From Algoriphagus vanfongensis DSM 17529 (GTDB lineage: Bacteria > Bacteroidota > Bacteroidia > Cytophagales > Cyclobacteriaceae): a DNA stretch of 64,000 bases. Both the position numbers and the translations under genes were made by a program. The stretch spans positions 1 to 64,000 of the forward strand of contig NZ_KE386906.1 in assembly GCF_000429465.1 (NCBI RefSeq), read 5' to 3'. The notes beneath the pieces were generated by a model. It was not told the origin of the DNA. It saw nothing but the letters and a program-made list of their open reading frames with translations, and did not search any database. The first letter of the stretch is position 1. Each line of letters starts with the position of its first letter. Positions 41,667 through 50,410 of the stretch are shown piece after piece.

Positions 41667-43326
41667 GGTTCACCTCCTTTTTTTCTCTCTTTTTGATCTG
41701 AAACTGGAATTTTTTCTGAAGAAAAAGGGAAGGGTCATCATCTGTCTTTCGCAAGAGAACTTTGCCCGGATCCATTTTTTCGGGATTCATCTTGAGATCG
41801 TCAGGCACCTCATCCAGTTCTTCTGCCTTGCGGATATCCGTAGTGACAGTTTCTTCTTTCCGCTGAGTTTCCATGTCTTTTTCTGTAGCCTCTTGACCAC
41901 CACCGCCTAGATCCTCGGGGTCTTTATTTTCGATGTTGTTTTGAGGTTGTTTTTGTTCCAATTCCTCTGCTTGATTGGGGTCTAGGGTTTCTTCATTTTC
42001 CCCCACAATATTAGAGGCAAGTTGCTGCGCATTTTTGGCTTCTTCGAGGTTGGGATCCAATTCTACCGCTTTTCCAAAGGCCAATTCTGCCAAGTCATAA
42101 TCTCCATTTTGGTAGTAGCTCAGGCCGAGATTGTATTGGCCATTGGCGCTGGTGTCCTGTCTAAATTCACGAATGGCATCTTCGTAATTTCCCGCCTTGA
42201 AATAGGCTACGCCCTTTCTCATGGGGTCGGAGTAAAGTTCAGCCGCTTTCTCAAAATCACCCTGATTACTTGCTTTTTGGCCTTGGTAGTCTGTGGTGTA
42301 CCAAAGGTCTTCGAAAGTCTTCACCTCACCACAGGAAGTGAAAATGACTAAAATCAGTGCATACAATACCCAGCCTTTGCGAAACCAAAGCAAAAGCAAA
42401 ACGATCATAGGGATGATCAAGAGGATCCCAGCATCTCGCCAGTCGTCGGCAGAGTCTTCTGGTTTTTCGGTGAAAATCAAATTGTCTTTTACCTCATCCC
42501 GAATTGCTTCCATGTCACTTTTGTCCAAAGTCATCTGATGGATGTCCACTCGGTCGAGCGAACTGAGCTGCGATAAGGTCGTCTGAAATGTCTGTCCATC
42601 TTCATCACCCAAATCTCCCATCGCCCGAGTCGGTACCCATCTCAGCTGATTGGTGGAGGTCTGAAGGTATTGAGAGACAAACCCAAAATCCTCGTCAGAA
42701 AGTTGATCTGAAAACACAAGAAGTGTTCCTGGGGCAGTGGTTTTTTTGACCAGCGAATCTGCTAATAAGAAAGCTTCTTCCAAGTCATGCCCGCGAACTG
42801 GCATGACGGAAGGTTTGAGTGTCTCGATGTGGCTTTTGATGATCTCATAGTCTTCCGTGAGAGGAACGACCGTATGTGCCGATCCTGCAAAAGCTATAAG
42901 GGCTGTTCTGGCTCCTGGATCTGCCTCCAAGAGATCAATGATTTTGAATTTGGCTCGCTCCAATCTGCTCGGCTGGATATCTTCTTCCAGCATGCCTTCT
43001 CCCAAGTCCAGTAAGATAATGAGGGATGTTTCCAGTTGCTGGCCGGGTATTTCGACTTTTTTCCAAGTAGGTCCTGCTAATGCCAATGCACCTAAAGTCA
43101 GGAATAGAAAAGTGAAAATATTCATCAGAAGTTTGATGTGTCCACTTCCTTTTTGCACCATGTAAGGTCTCAGGTGAGGGGCAATGATTGACTTCCAACT
43201 GATGTCTTGTCGTAGGTTGAGCAGGCTAATCAGGAAAATAAGGCTAGCTGCTCCGATCAACCAGAGAAATTGTGGTCTTAGAAAGTGGAAGTCACTCCAC
43301 TCGATCGGAAAAAGATCAGTGAACAT
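41659..43326 (-). CDS. batB: BatB-BatC fusion: von Willebrand A domain plus TPR repeats
   Basis: 555 residues. Two N-terminal membrane segments (about 20-37 and 66-85), a von Willebrand A domain (97-290), a third membrane segment (about 300-330), TPR repeats (FEKAAELYSDPMRKGVAYFK, YEDAIREFRQ, QYNLGLSYYQNGDYDLAELAF, about 345-430), and an acidic Q/E-rich tail. BatB and BatC are separate genes in many species; here they are one. The metal-binding DxSxS motif is changed to Asp107-Leu-Gly109-Glu-Gly111, so metal-dependent ligand binding is probably impaired. The rest of the signature (EEDIQPSRLERAK) is conserved. Overlaps batA by 11 bases and batD by 8. Confidence 0.9.
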   Translation of the reverse strand: MFTDLFPIEWSDFHFLRPQFLWLIGAASLIFLISLLNLRQDISWKSIIAPHLRPYMVQKGSGHIKLLMNIFTFLFLTLGALALAGPTWKKVEIPGQQLETSLIILLDLGEGMLEEDIQPSRLERAKFKIIDLLEADPGARTALIAFAGSAHTVVPLTEDYEIIKSHIETLKPSVMPVRGHDLEEAFLLADSLVKKTTAPGTLLVFSDQLSDEDFGFVSQYLQTSTNQLRWVPTRAMGDLGDEDGQTFQTTLSQLSSLDRVDIHQMTLDKSDMEAIRDEVKDNLIFTEKPEDSADDWRDAGILLIIPMIVLLLLWFRKGWVLYALILVIFTSCGEVKTFEDLWYTTDYQGQKASNQGDFEKAAELYSDPMRKGVAYFKAGNYEDAIREFRQDTSANGQYNLGLSYYQNGDYDLAELAFGKAVELDPNLEEAKNAQQLASNIVGENEETLDPNQAEELEQKQPQNNIENKDPEDLGGGGQEATEKDMETQRKEETVTTDIRKAEELDEVPDDLKMNPEKMDPGKVLLRKTDDDPSLFLQKKFQFQIKKREKKEVNRD

Positions 43327-44332
43327 GCGCGGCCTCCTTTCTCCTGCTTTGGATTTCTTTTGCTGACTGGAAGAGATTCTGAAGTAGAGACAAGACCATG
43401 ATGATCGCCAAACCTGCCGCTAGTGGATAAGGATAAAGTAGGGTCAGTGGTTTTCGTTCTTTTTCTTCTATTTCGATCGGTTCCAGTTCATCTATCGTTT
43501 TATATACCTCAGCTAGGCGTTCTTGGTCCTGTGCCAAAAAATACTCTCCGCCAGTAGCCTCTGCGATATCCTTCAAAGTTTGCTCGTCCAGATCAGATCC
43601 ACCGTCACCCGGCTTTCCGATTCCCACGGTGTAGATTAGAATAGAATCGTTTTTGGCGAGATTGGCGGCGTCTAATGGTAATATCTCCGTACCGGAATCC
43701 ACCCCATCTGTCAGCAAAAGCATGACCTGAGATGGCAAGGTATCATTGTCAAACATCTCCATCCCTTTGGCGATAGCTTTACCGATATGGGTCATCTGTC
43801 CAGCCATTCCCACGTCTGTCTCATCTACCAAGAGGCTCACGGTTTCGAGATCTTTGGTAAATGGGGCCTGAATGTAGGCATTAGTTGCAAAGAGAATCAA
43901 GCCCATCCGATCTCCTTCTCTTTCCGCTATGAAGTCTTGCATCAGGCCTTTCACACCTTCCCATCGGGTGATTTTCCCATCGGGTGTTTCCCAGTCCTTC
44001 TGTGCCATACTAAATGAAATATCGGCTGCGATGAGGAAATTTCGTGTTGTTTTGACTTCATACTCTGGTTCTCCTACCAGCTGAGGGCCAGACATGGCGG
44101 CTAATAGAAGTAGCCATGCCAGCCAAAGTGCAATGGCATTGAACCAGCCTCTTTTCTTGACAAAAGCTGATTTTCTTGGTCTTTCCCCTGTGTACTCTTG
44201 CGCATCAGCATAGAGCGGAAATCGCAAAAATGGACTCCTGATCCTCAGTGCAGGAATTAGAAAATAGACCAGCAGAGGCAGTGGAATGAGCCAAAATACC
44301 CAAGGAAACGCTATTTCAAAGTTTGCTGGCAT
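43316..44332 (-). CDS. batA: BatA: membrane-anchored von Willebrand A protein
   Basis: 338 residues. Membrane segments at about 10-30, 63-82 and 307-325 surround a von Willebrand A domain. The MIDAS motif is intact: Asp104-Ile-Ser106-Phe-Ser108 (AADISFSMA), with LLTDGVDSG further on. PFLRFPLYADAQ near the start and DIAEATGGEYFLAQDQERLAEVY near the end are typical of BatA. The protein would expose its domain to the periplasm or cytoplasm and bind partners in a metal-dependent manner. Overlaps the next genes on both sides (17 and 11 bases). Confidence 0.92.
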   Translation of the reverse strand: MPANFEIAFPWVFWLIPLPLLVYFLIPALRIRSPFLRFPLYADAQEYTGERPRKSAFVKKRGWFNAIALWLAWLLLLAAMSGPQLVGEPEYEVKTTRNFLIAADISFSMAQKDWETPDGKITRWEGVKGLMQDFIAEREGDRMGLILFATNAYIQAPFTKDLETVSLLVDETDVGMAGQMTHIGKAIAKGMEMFDNDTLPSQVMLLLTDGVDSGTEILPLDAANLAKNDSILIYTVGIGKPGDGGSDLDEQTLKDIAEATGGEYFLAQDQERLAEVYKTIDELEPIEIEEKERKPLTLLYPYPLAAGLAIIMVLSLLQNLFQSAKEIQSRRKEAAHVH

Positions 44333-44813
44333 GCGATTTTATCCAATGACTTGCTTGTTTTTTGACGAGATTAAAATCCGATAACTCGGGAGATTGATCG
44401 GTGTAGATGGCCTGAAGGATTAGTGAAGAGTGCTTTTGAAAAGTGGAGTTTTTTCCAGTTTTATCTAGAAAAAGCAGCCATTCCTTTCCGATCAAGGATC
44501 CGATTCTTTCCCTGCCAAAAGTGATCATGGCAGTGTACTTAAGAATCACAAAGACTTCAGAAAAATGTTCGGGTTTTTGAAGCTGATCCAATCGTGCAAG
44601 TGCTTCTCTGCGATACTTGTTTTTGACATAGGACCTGATCCAAATCAAGGCAGCTATGATGATTCCTAAAATCAGGACGATTAGCAAGATTTTCCATCCG
44701 ATCGTCTCAAAGGAAAACGAAACTGGATCTGGCTCATACAAATTGCCAAGCTCAGGTATAGCCCGGCTTGAAGCAATCGTGTCTGTCGCTAATGTATCCT
44801 GAGCTTGCCTCAT
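44316..44813 (-). CDS. DUF4381-like single-span membrane protein of the Bat operon
   Basis: 165 residues. One clear membrane segment (about 39-62, WKILLIVLILGIIIAALIWI) follows a periplasmic-type N-terminus with P-x-PVSF. The cytoplasmic part is helical (YRREALARLDQLQKPEHFSEVFVILKYTAMITFGRERIGSLIGKEW). This matches the small DUF4381 proteins found between DUF58 and batA genes. Its ATG overlaps the stop of the DUF58 gene (ATGA). The role in the Bat complex is not known. Confidence 0.8.
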   Translation of the reverse strand: MRQAQDTLATDTIASSRAIPELGNLYEPDPVSFSFETIGWKILLIVLILGIIIAALIWIRSYVKNKYRREALARLDQLQKPEHFSEVFVILKYTAMITFGRERIGSLIGKEWLLFLDKTGKNSTFQKHSSLILQAIYTDQSPELSDFNLVKKQASHWIKSHASKL

Positions 44814-45745
44814 CTTGTTTTATTTTTAAAAAGTTCTTTCAATTGATCTTCCATTCCTCTGACAGTGTCGATCAAGATGAGGGGTATCTGATGTCTCTTG
44901 AGCTGAGTTTCAAAATCCCTGAATTTCTGATCAAAGCCTTCTGTGAATTTCTCCCGAATCTGCTTGCTGGTGCCAGTGACAGAAATCTGGGTTTCTTGGT
45001 CTCCGACGATTATTTTTTGAGAAGGTATCTCCCGCTCCAGAGGGTCATAGACTTTGACCAAGACCAGATCATTGTGCCCTGCTAGCAATGAAAGTGATCG
45101 GATGACTTGAGGATCATGTCTATTGAAGTCCGAGATCAGGAAAATAGTGAAGTCATGCGTGACCAAGTTACGCGTCTGCTTGGTGACTTCTTTGAGTATT
45201 TCCTGAAAGGGCGTCTCTTTCAAATCTTTCAGCTCATGATTTCTTTGGACGATTTTTTCCAGTAATCTCAAGAGATTTCGTCTGTCTCTTTTTGGAAAAA
45301 TGATGTCAGTGCCTTGATCTGAAAATACAATTCCACCGACTCGATCTCCTTCTTTCTGGATTCGAAATGCGATCAAAGCTGCAATTTCTGCCGCAGCTAC
45401 GGATTTGGTTCTTTTTTTTGACCCAAAAAACATGGAGATACTCTGATCAACAATGATCAGGGCGGGTTTTTCCTTCTCTTCGCTGAAGACTCTCGTGTGA
45501 GTTTTTTTTGTTCTTGCCGTCACTTTCCAGTCTATTGTCCGGATATCATCCCCATTCACATAATGCCGCACTTCTTCAAAGTCCAGACCTCTCCCTCGCA
45601 TTTTGGACGCATGAGGGCCGCCCAATACAGTTTTGACGCGACGTTTTTCCTTCTGCATTCCAAACAGCCGGTTGTATTTTTCCATCGCCATCAGCTCTGA
45701 AAGTGAGGTGAAAATATCTTTTGGAAAGGCAGTGTCTTTACTCAT
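44810..45745 (-). CDS. DUF58 domain protein of the Bat operon
   Basis: 311 residues, cytoplasmic (no signal or membrane segment). It carries the DUF58 motif GRGLDFEEVRHYVNGDDIRTIDWKVTARTKKTHTRVF and a von-Willebrand-like fold with PALIIVDQSISMFFG (DxSxS intact: Asp-Gln-Ser-Ile-Ser) and TIFLISDFNRHD. DUF58 proteins form the partner of MoxR ATPases and are proposed to recruit client proteins. It lies 10 bases after moxR and is translationally coupled to the next gene. Confidence 0.9.
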   Translation of the reverse strand: MSKDTAFPKDIFTSLSELMAMEKYNRLFGMQKEKRRVKTVLGGPHASKMRGRGLDFEEVRHYVNGDDIRTIDWKVTARTKKTHTRVFSEEKEKPALIIVDQSISMFFGSKKRTKSVAAAEIAALIAFRIQKEGDRVGGIVFSDQGTDIIFPKRDRRNLLRLLEKIVQRNHELKDLKETPFQEILKEVTKQTRNLVTHDFTIFLISDFNRHDPQVIRSLSLLAGHNDLVLVKVYDPLEREIPSQKIIVGDQETQISVTGTSKQIREKFTEGFDQKFRDFETQLKRHQIPLILIDTVRGMEDQLKELFKNKTR

Positions 45746-45755
45746 AGTTGAGGAT

Positions 45756-46724
45756 TTAAGCGACTACGGCGACTTTTTCCAATAGCTGATCCAAAACCTG
45801 ATCGGGACTGATGCCATCTGCGTTGGCTTCGTAGCTCAGAATCAGACGATGGCGGAGACAATCATGAAGAATAGCTCTGACATTCTCTGGACTGACGAAA
45901 TCCTGTCCATTCATCCAAGCGTGTGTTCTAGAAGCTTTGTCCAGCGCGATACTTCCTCTCGGACTGGCTCCAAAATCAATCCAGAGATCCAGCTCTTCTG
46001 AGTATTTTTTAGGATATCTAGTCGCCGAAATTAGATCTACGATGTATTTCTCCATGTTTTCGGAGATTTTGACTTGGGCGATTTCTTTTCTGGCTTCGAA
46101 AATAAACTCAGGAGAAAGTTTGTCCTTTTTGGCTTTTTCTCCTCCGCCTGACTGCTCATTTCTATTGAGTCTCATGATTGCTAGTTCTGACGCATCATCA
46201 GGATAATCTATCATCACATGCATCAGAAATCGGTCCATCTGGGCCTCAGGGAGAGGATAGGTCCCCTCTTGCTCCACAGGGTTTTGGGTAGCCAAAACCA
46301 TGAAAAGTGGATCCATTTTGTAGGTTTTTCCGGCTACGGAAACTTGTCTTTCTTCCATGGCTTCGAGCAAAGCGGATTGTACTTTTGCAGGGGCCCGGTT
46401 GATCTCATCTGCCAAAATCAAATTGCTAAATATTGGTCCCTGTTGAAAAATGAATTTCTCTTCAGATTCTGGTTGGTAGATTTCTGTACCGGTGACATCA
46501 GAGGGTAGCAAGTCAGGTGTAAACTGAATCCGGCTCAATCCGCAGTCCAGTTCTTTGGCCATGGTCTTGATGGCTCTGGTCTTAGCTAAGCCTGGTAGGC
46601 CTTCCAGCAGCATATTGCCATCTGCCAATAGTACCAAAATCAGCCGTTCTACAAGTTTGTCCTGTCCGATGATGGAAGCGGACATCCGGGATTTGAGTTC
46701 TTGAATGGATTCTATGGGACTCAT
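45756..46724 (-). CDS. MoxR-family AAA+ ATPase
   Basis: 322 residues. Walker A GLPGLAKT (about 42-49), Walker B LILADEINRAP, sensor-1-like VLATQNPVEQEGTYPLPEAQMDRFLM, the GASPRGSIALDKASRTHAW segment of sensor 2, and a C-terminal lid. MoxR ATPases act as chaperones that help assemble or activate partners with von Willebrand domains, here the DUF58 and BatA/BatB proteins. It is the first gene of the operon moxR-DUF58-DUF4381-batA-batB/C-batD, starting right after the terminator of sulfatase B. Confidence 0.93.
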   Translation of the reverse strand: MSPIESIQELKSRMSASIIGQDKLVERLILVLLADGNMLLEGLPGLAKTRAIKTMAKELDCGLSRIQFTPDLLPSDVTGTEIYQPESEEKFIFQQGPIFSNLILADEINRAPAKVQSALLEAMEERQVSVAGKTYKMDPLFMVLATQNPVEQEGTYPLPEAQMDRFLMHVMIDYPDDASELAIMRLNRNEQSGGGEKAKKDKLSPEFIFEARKEIAQVKISENMEKYIVDLISATRYPKKYSEELDLWIDFGASPRGSIALDKASRTHAWMNGQDFVSPENVRAILHDCLRHRLILSYEANADGISPDQVLDQLLEKVAVVA

Positions 46725-46737
46725 AGGGGTAGGGTTT

Positions 46738-46771
46738 AAAAATAAAGACAGAGGCTTAACACCTCTGTCTT
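46738..46771 (-). terminator. Terminator after sulfatase B
   Basis: On the minus strand AAGACAGAGG and CCTCTGTCTT form a 10-bp stem with a 7-base loop followed by TATTTTT. It separates sulfatase B from the bat operon. Confidence 0.8.
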
Positions 46772-46786
46772 AGGATTTGTTTTCTA

Positions 46787-48355
46787 TTATTTTCCTTCTT
46801 GACCAGCTGTCAATGACTGCATTACCTCATCTAGGTTGAATGAAGAAGGACGCTGTCTAGGAGGGTATTCTACCATGGTCTGGATCATCTTGCCAGCTAT
46901 GTCCTGTGAAGCCCCACCTGCAAACTGGATGATGCCTTCCATCCATTCATAATAGGAATTGGAATTGTGCTGAGCGCGCTCAAAGGGATCCATTTTCAGA
47001 TCAAAAATCAATGGAATTCTCAGCTGAACAAACGGATACATCCAAACGCCAAACTTGGAAGACTGCTGCTCCATGAATACCAATTTCCATCGGTCATAGC
47101 GCATGGCGACCAATTGTCCATCATCGTTCCAGTAGAAGAATTCTCTTCTAGGCCAGTTGGTGGCTCCGTATTGATCCTTGGAGATTTCTTTTTCTCCAGT
47201 CAAAAATGGAAGTAGGTTGTATCCATCTAAGTGGACCTTATAGTTCATGCCACCGACACTATGTCCTGTGAGCAATTTATCCTTAATATTAGCATCTCCT
47301 GCTGCAGCCATCAATGTAGGTAGCCAGTCATTCCCTGCTACGATTTCATTGATTTTGCGACCAGCAGCGATTTTGCCTGGCCATCTCACGATCATTGGCA
47401 CCCGATATCCACCATCCCAGTTGGTGTTTTTCTCGCCACGGAAAGGAGTGATACCACCATCTGGCCACATATTAAAGTGGGGGCCATTGTCCGTGGTATA
47501 AAGTACGATGGTGTTTTCAGTGATCCCAAGTTCATCCAATTGATTAAGAAGATCTCCGATTTGATCGTCATGCTGAACCATGCCGTCGGCATATTCTCCG
47601 AGGCCGGTTCTACCAGAATAGTTTTCAGGCACGTGCGTCACATAGTGCATGCGGGTGGTATTGAACCAAACAAAAAATGGCTTATCGGCATCGACTTGTC
47701 GGGAAATAAAATCCTTGGTAGCAGTCAGGACTTCCTGATCGATTGTTTCCATTCTCTTTTTGGTCAGAGGTCCTGTATCCTCTACAGAGCCGTCTGCTGT
47801 ACTTTTGATGACTCCCCGTGGACCAAATTTTTCCCTAAAAGCAGGGTTTTTAGGATAGTACGGGTTCTCTGGAGTTTCTTCCGCGTTGAGGTGGTAGAGA
47901 TTTCCAAAAAACTCATCAAAGCCATGATTGGTAGGAAGAAACTCATCCTTGTCACCCAAGTGATTTTTACCAAATTGACCAGTTGCATAGCCTAATGGCT
48001 TGAGCAATTCTGCTAGGGTTGGATCTTCTGGCTGAATTCCCAGATCAGCTCCTGGGATTCCGACTTTGGTCAGGCCGGTACGGACCGGCATCTGTCCTGT
48101 GATGAAAGCAGCACGGCCGGCAGTACAGGACTGCTCGGCATAGTAATCTGTAAAAATAGTACCTTCTGCAGCCAGTCGATCAATGTTTGGAGTTTCGTAT
48201 CCCATCATTCCCTGATTGTTGTAGCTGAGATTCCAGTAGCCTATGTCGTCTCCCATGATGACTAAGATGTTTGGCTTCTCCTGAGCGAAACTTGCTGAGC
48301 TAATAAAAAATAAGAGTGCAAAAGCAAGCCACATCTGATTTGTGATTTTTTTCAT
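46787..48355 (-). CDS. Formylglycine-dependent sulfatase (paralog B)
   Basis: 522 residues from MKKITNQMWL; the frame is open 45 bases further back without a signal sequence. The signal ends SASFAQ. Active-site Cys77-Thr-Ala-Gly-Arg81 (SCTAGRAAF), metal site MGDDIG, GQFGKNHLGD and FVWFNTTRMHYVTH. Over its whole length it parallels sulfatase A (33474): the same order of motifs and nearly the same C-terminus (PPRQRPSSFNLDEVMQSL against PPSQTPGSFNLEKIQKQI). The two probably arose by duplication within this region. Substrate unknown. Confidence 0.92.
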   Translation of the reverse strand: MKKITNQMWLAFALLFFISSASFAQEKPNILVIMGDDIGYWNLSYNNQGMMGYETPNIDRLAAEGTIFTDYYAEQSCTAGRAAFITGQMPVRTGLTKVGIPGADLGIQPEDPTLAELLKPLGYATGQFGKNHLGDKDEFLPTNHGFDEFFGNLYHLNAEETPENPYYPKNPAFREKFGPRGVIKSTADGSVEDTGPLTKKRMETIDQEVLTATKDFISRQVDADKPFFVWFNTTRMHYVTHVPENYSGRTGLGEYADGMVQHDDQIGDLLNQLDELGITENTIVLYTTDNGPHFNMWPDGGITPFRGEKNTNWDGGYRVPMIVRWPGKIAAGRKINEIVAGNDWLPTLMAAAGDANIKDKLLTGHSVGGMNYKVHLDGYNLLPFLTGEKEISKDQYGATNWPRREFFYWNDDGQLVAMRYDRWKLVFMEQQSSKFGVWMYPFVQLRIPLIFDLKMDPFERAQHNSNSYYEWMEGIIQFAGGASQDIAGKMIQTMVEYPPRQRPSSFNLDEVMQSLTAGQEGK

Positions 48356-48567
48356 CTGAATAATTTTAAGTCCAAATTCTAGGATTATTAAATTCCTCAA
48401 GATTGAAAATAATAATTTATTAGGAACAAATTAGTTTTAACGGGTAAAATTAACCGGAGCTTAATTTTAAAATGAAGTTCTTCAACAACTAACTGCTTGA
48501 TTAGTAGTAAGGTTTTTGGGAGATGGAGAACTGCTAGTCAATTCTGACAACTTTACCTCCTTACTTT

Positions 48568-48575
48568 TACGTTTG
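48568..48575 (+). promoter_or_regulatory. Candidate -7 element for the BamE-like gene
   Basis: TACGTTTG fits TAnnTTTG. A weak TTCTG lies near the -33 distance. The start codon at 48592 would leave a leader of only about 10 bases. Confidence 0.4.
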
Positions 48576-48591
48576 ATTTTTAAAAAGTCCT

Positions 48592-48909
48592 ATGAAGCAA
48601 TTATTTCTAGCCTTGTTCTTTGTCCTGATGCTGGCATCTTGTTCGCCGCACATGTTCAACTTGGTGAATTCTAAGAATATGAATCAGCTTGAATTGGGGA
48701 TGTCTCGGCAACAGCTGATCGAAATCATGGGAAAATACTACAGCATCTCTGAGAAGAAGATGGAAAATGCGAATGAAATCGAGGTGATTTCTTACAGAAA
48801 CTATCCTTATGAGGATGAATTTTACCAATTTGTTTTTGTCAATGATCGCTTAGAAGAGTGGTACCGTGAAATAGTACCTTCCTATGAGGTACGGGATGAT
48901 CTTCGCTAA
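48592..48909 (+). CDS. Small lipoprotein with SmpA/OmlA (BamE-like) pattern
   Basis: 105 residues. Signal MKQLFLALFFVLMLASC with the lipid-anchored Cys17. The mature part has LELGMSRQQLIEIMGKYYSI and YQFVFVNDRLEEWY, the G-M-s-r-x-q-l...G pattern and beta-hairpin of the SmpA/OmlA fold found in BamE and related inhibitors. BamE itself is usually not annotated in Bacteroidota, so this may be an unrelated lipoprotein with the same fold. It stands alone between sulfatase B and a sugar transporter gene, on the opposite strand to the bat region. Confidence 0.65.
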   Translation: MKQLFLALFFVLMLASCSPHMFNLVNSKNMNQLELGMSRQQLIEIMGKYYSISEKKMENANEIEVISYRNYPYEDEFYQFVFVNDRLEEWYREIVPSYEVRDDLR

Positions 48910-49003
48910 CTAGCGTACTTGGTCCACTGCACCAAGGAGAGGGCAGGATTGCCAAGTTGAGGGATAGGCTTATTTTTCCCATTCAACAGCTAAACATGCC
49001 GCC

Positions 49004-50404
49004 ATGCACAAAGCCTATCCATTAAATCAGACTTATTTATGGTTGATATCATTGACCGCGGCTTTGGGAGGTTTTTTGTTTGGGTATGATTGGGTAGTCA
49101 TTGGCGGTGCCAAGTCCTTTTATGAGCCTTTTTTCAATGTGACAAGTGTGGAAGATCAAGGCTGGGGCACAAGCTCTGCCTTGGTCGGTTGTATGATTGG
49201 GGCGACTTGCTGCATTTTTCTCAGTGAGCCGATGGGAAGGAAAAAGCTTCTGATTTTTTCTGGCTTTTTATTTTCACTTTCTGCCGTGGGGACAGCACTC
49301 GCAGATACTTTTTGGTGGTTCAATTGCTTTAGGATAGTCGGAGGAATTGCGATGGGAATAGCCTTGAATCTCTCGCCCCTTTATATTTCTGAAATTTCTC
49401 CTGCTGAAAAGCGAGGCCGAATGGTGACGATCAACCAACTTTTGATCATGATCGGCGTGCTCTTGGCTCAGGTGGCTAATTGGCAGATTTCCCTGCTGGA
49501 TACAGAGCTTTCTGATCAGGCTACTTTTGATCAAATCGCCCAAAGTTGGAATGGACAGATGGGGTGGCGTTGGATGTTTGGCGCAGAGATGATTCCAGCT
49601 GTTTTATTCTTTTTGCTGTTGTTTTGGGTGCCGGAGAGCCCACGTTGGCTGGTCAAGAATGGACAGAAGGAGAGGGCCAGATTGATCCTGGAGAGGATAG
49701 GAGGGGAGGGATACGCACAAGGCAGCCTACGGGAAGCAGAGCAGATATTGGCAAAAGGGGATGAATCCCAGTTTAATCTAAAAGCTTTAATACAGCCAAA
49801 AATCATCCGACTTTTAGGATTGGGGATATTTCTGGCTTTTCTACAACAGTGGAGCGGGATCAATGTGGTGATCTATTATGCTGCGGACATTTTCCAGGCT
49901 GCAGGCTTTACCTTGAAGCAGATGATGCTCAATATTGTGGTGATCGGGGGTGTGATGGTCGCTTCTGTTTTTGTCACGCTGGCTACAGTCGATAGATTTG
50001 GGAGAAAAAGTATTCTGCTCTGGTGTCTGGCGGCCATGAGCTTTTTGTATGCTGCCATTGGCTATACCTTTTATGCAGATCTGGGTGGAGCGACGATTGT
50101 GGTCCTAGTTTTAGCCAATGTGATGTTTTACAGCATCTCTCTGGCACCCTTGCTATGGGTGTTGCTCTCAGAAATCTTTCCTACCCGTGTCAGAGGTGCG
50201 GCGATCTCAATCGGGGCACTGGCTCATTGGGTCGGTAATTTTACGCTGACCTACTTCTTTCCTGCAATCAAAGAAAATCTCGGTTGGGCCAATAATTTCT
50301 GGCTCTATGGACTGATCTGTGCGGTTGGGTTTGTGGTACTCTGGAAAATCCTACCTGAGACGAAAGGGAAATCTTTGGAACAACTGGATCAGGAGCTGTC
50401 GTGA
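49004..50404 (+). CDS. Sugar porter family MFS transporter
   Basis: 466 residues, twelve membrane segments. Sugar-porter signatures: GFLFGYDWVVIGGA in TM1, the GRKK loop (EPMGRKKLL), RIVGGIAMGIALNLSPLYISEISPAEKRG, PESPRWLVKNG after TM6, QQWSGINVVIYYAADIF in TM7, DRFGRKS, and PETKGKSLEQLDQEL at the end. GxxxGYD plus QQxSGIN suggests a hexose or pentose proton symporter. An unusual feature is Asn-Trp-rich residues 150-180 (ANWQISLLDTELSDQATFDQ), a longer loop than usual. It stands alone; no sugar kinase is next to it. Converges on the PAP2 gene with 6 bases between. Confidence 0.9.
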   Translation: MHKAYPLNQTYLWLISLTAALGGFLFGYDWVVIGGAKSFYEPFFNVTSVEDQGWGTSSALVGCMIGATCCIFLSEPMGRKKLLIFSGFLFSLSAVGTALADTFWWFNCFRIVGGIAMGIALNLSPLYISEISPAEKRGRMVTINQLLIMIGVLLAQVANWQISLLDTELSDQATFDQIAQSWNGQMGWRWMFGAEMIPAVLFFLLLFWVPESPRWLVKNGQKERARLILERIGGEGYAQGSLREAEQILAKGDESQFNLKALIQPKIIRLLGLGIFLAFLQQWSGINVVIYYAADIFQAAGFTLKQMMLNIVVIGGVMVASVFVTLATVDRFGRKSILLWCLAAMSFLYAAIGYTFYADLGGATIVVLVLANVMFYSISLAPLLWVLLSEIFPTRVRGAAISIGALAHWVGNFTLTYFFPAIKENLGWANNFWLYGLICAVGFVVLWKILPETKGKSLEQLDQELS

Positions 50405-50410
50405 ACGTGC

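Noticed and set aside
47477..47995. 172-codon open frame on the plus strand inside sulfatase B
   Set aside because: Shadow of a well-supported gene; the same kind of shadow occurs inside sulfatase A at 33.6-34.9 kb.
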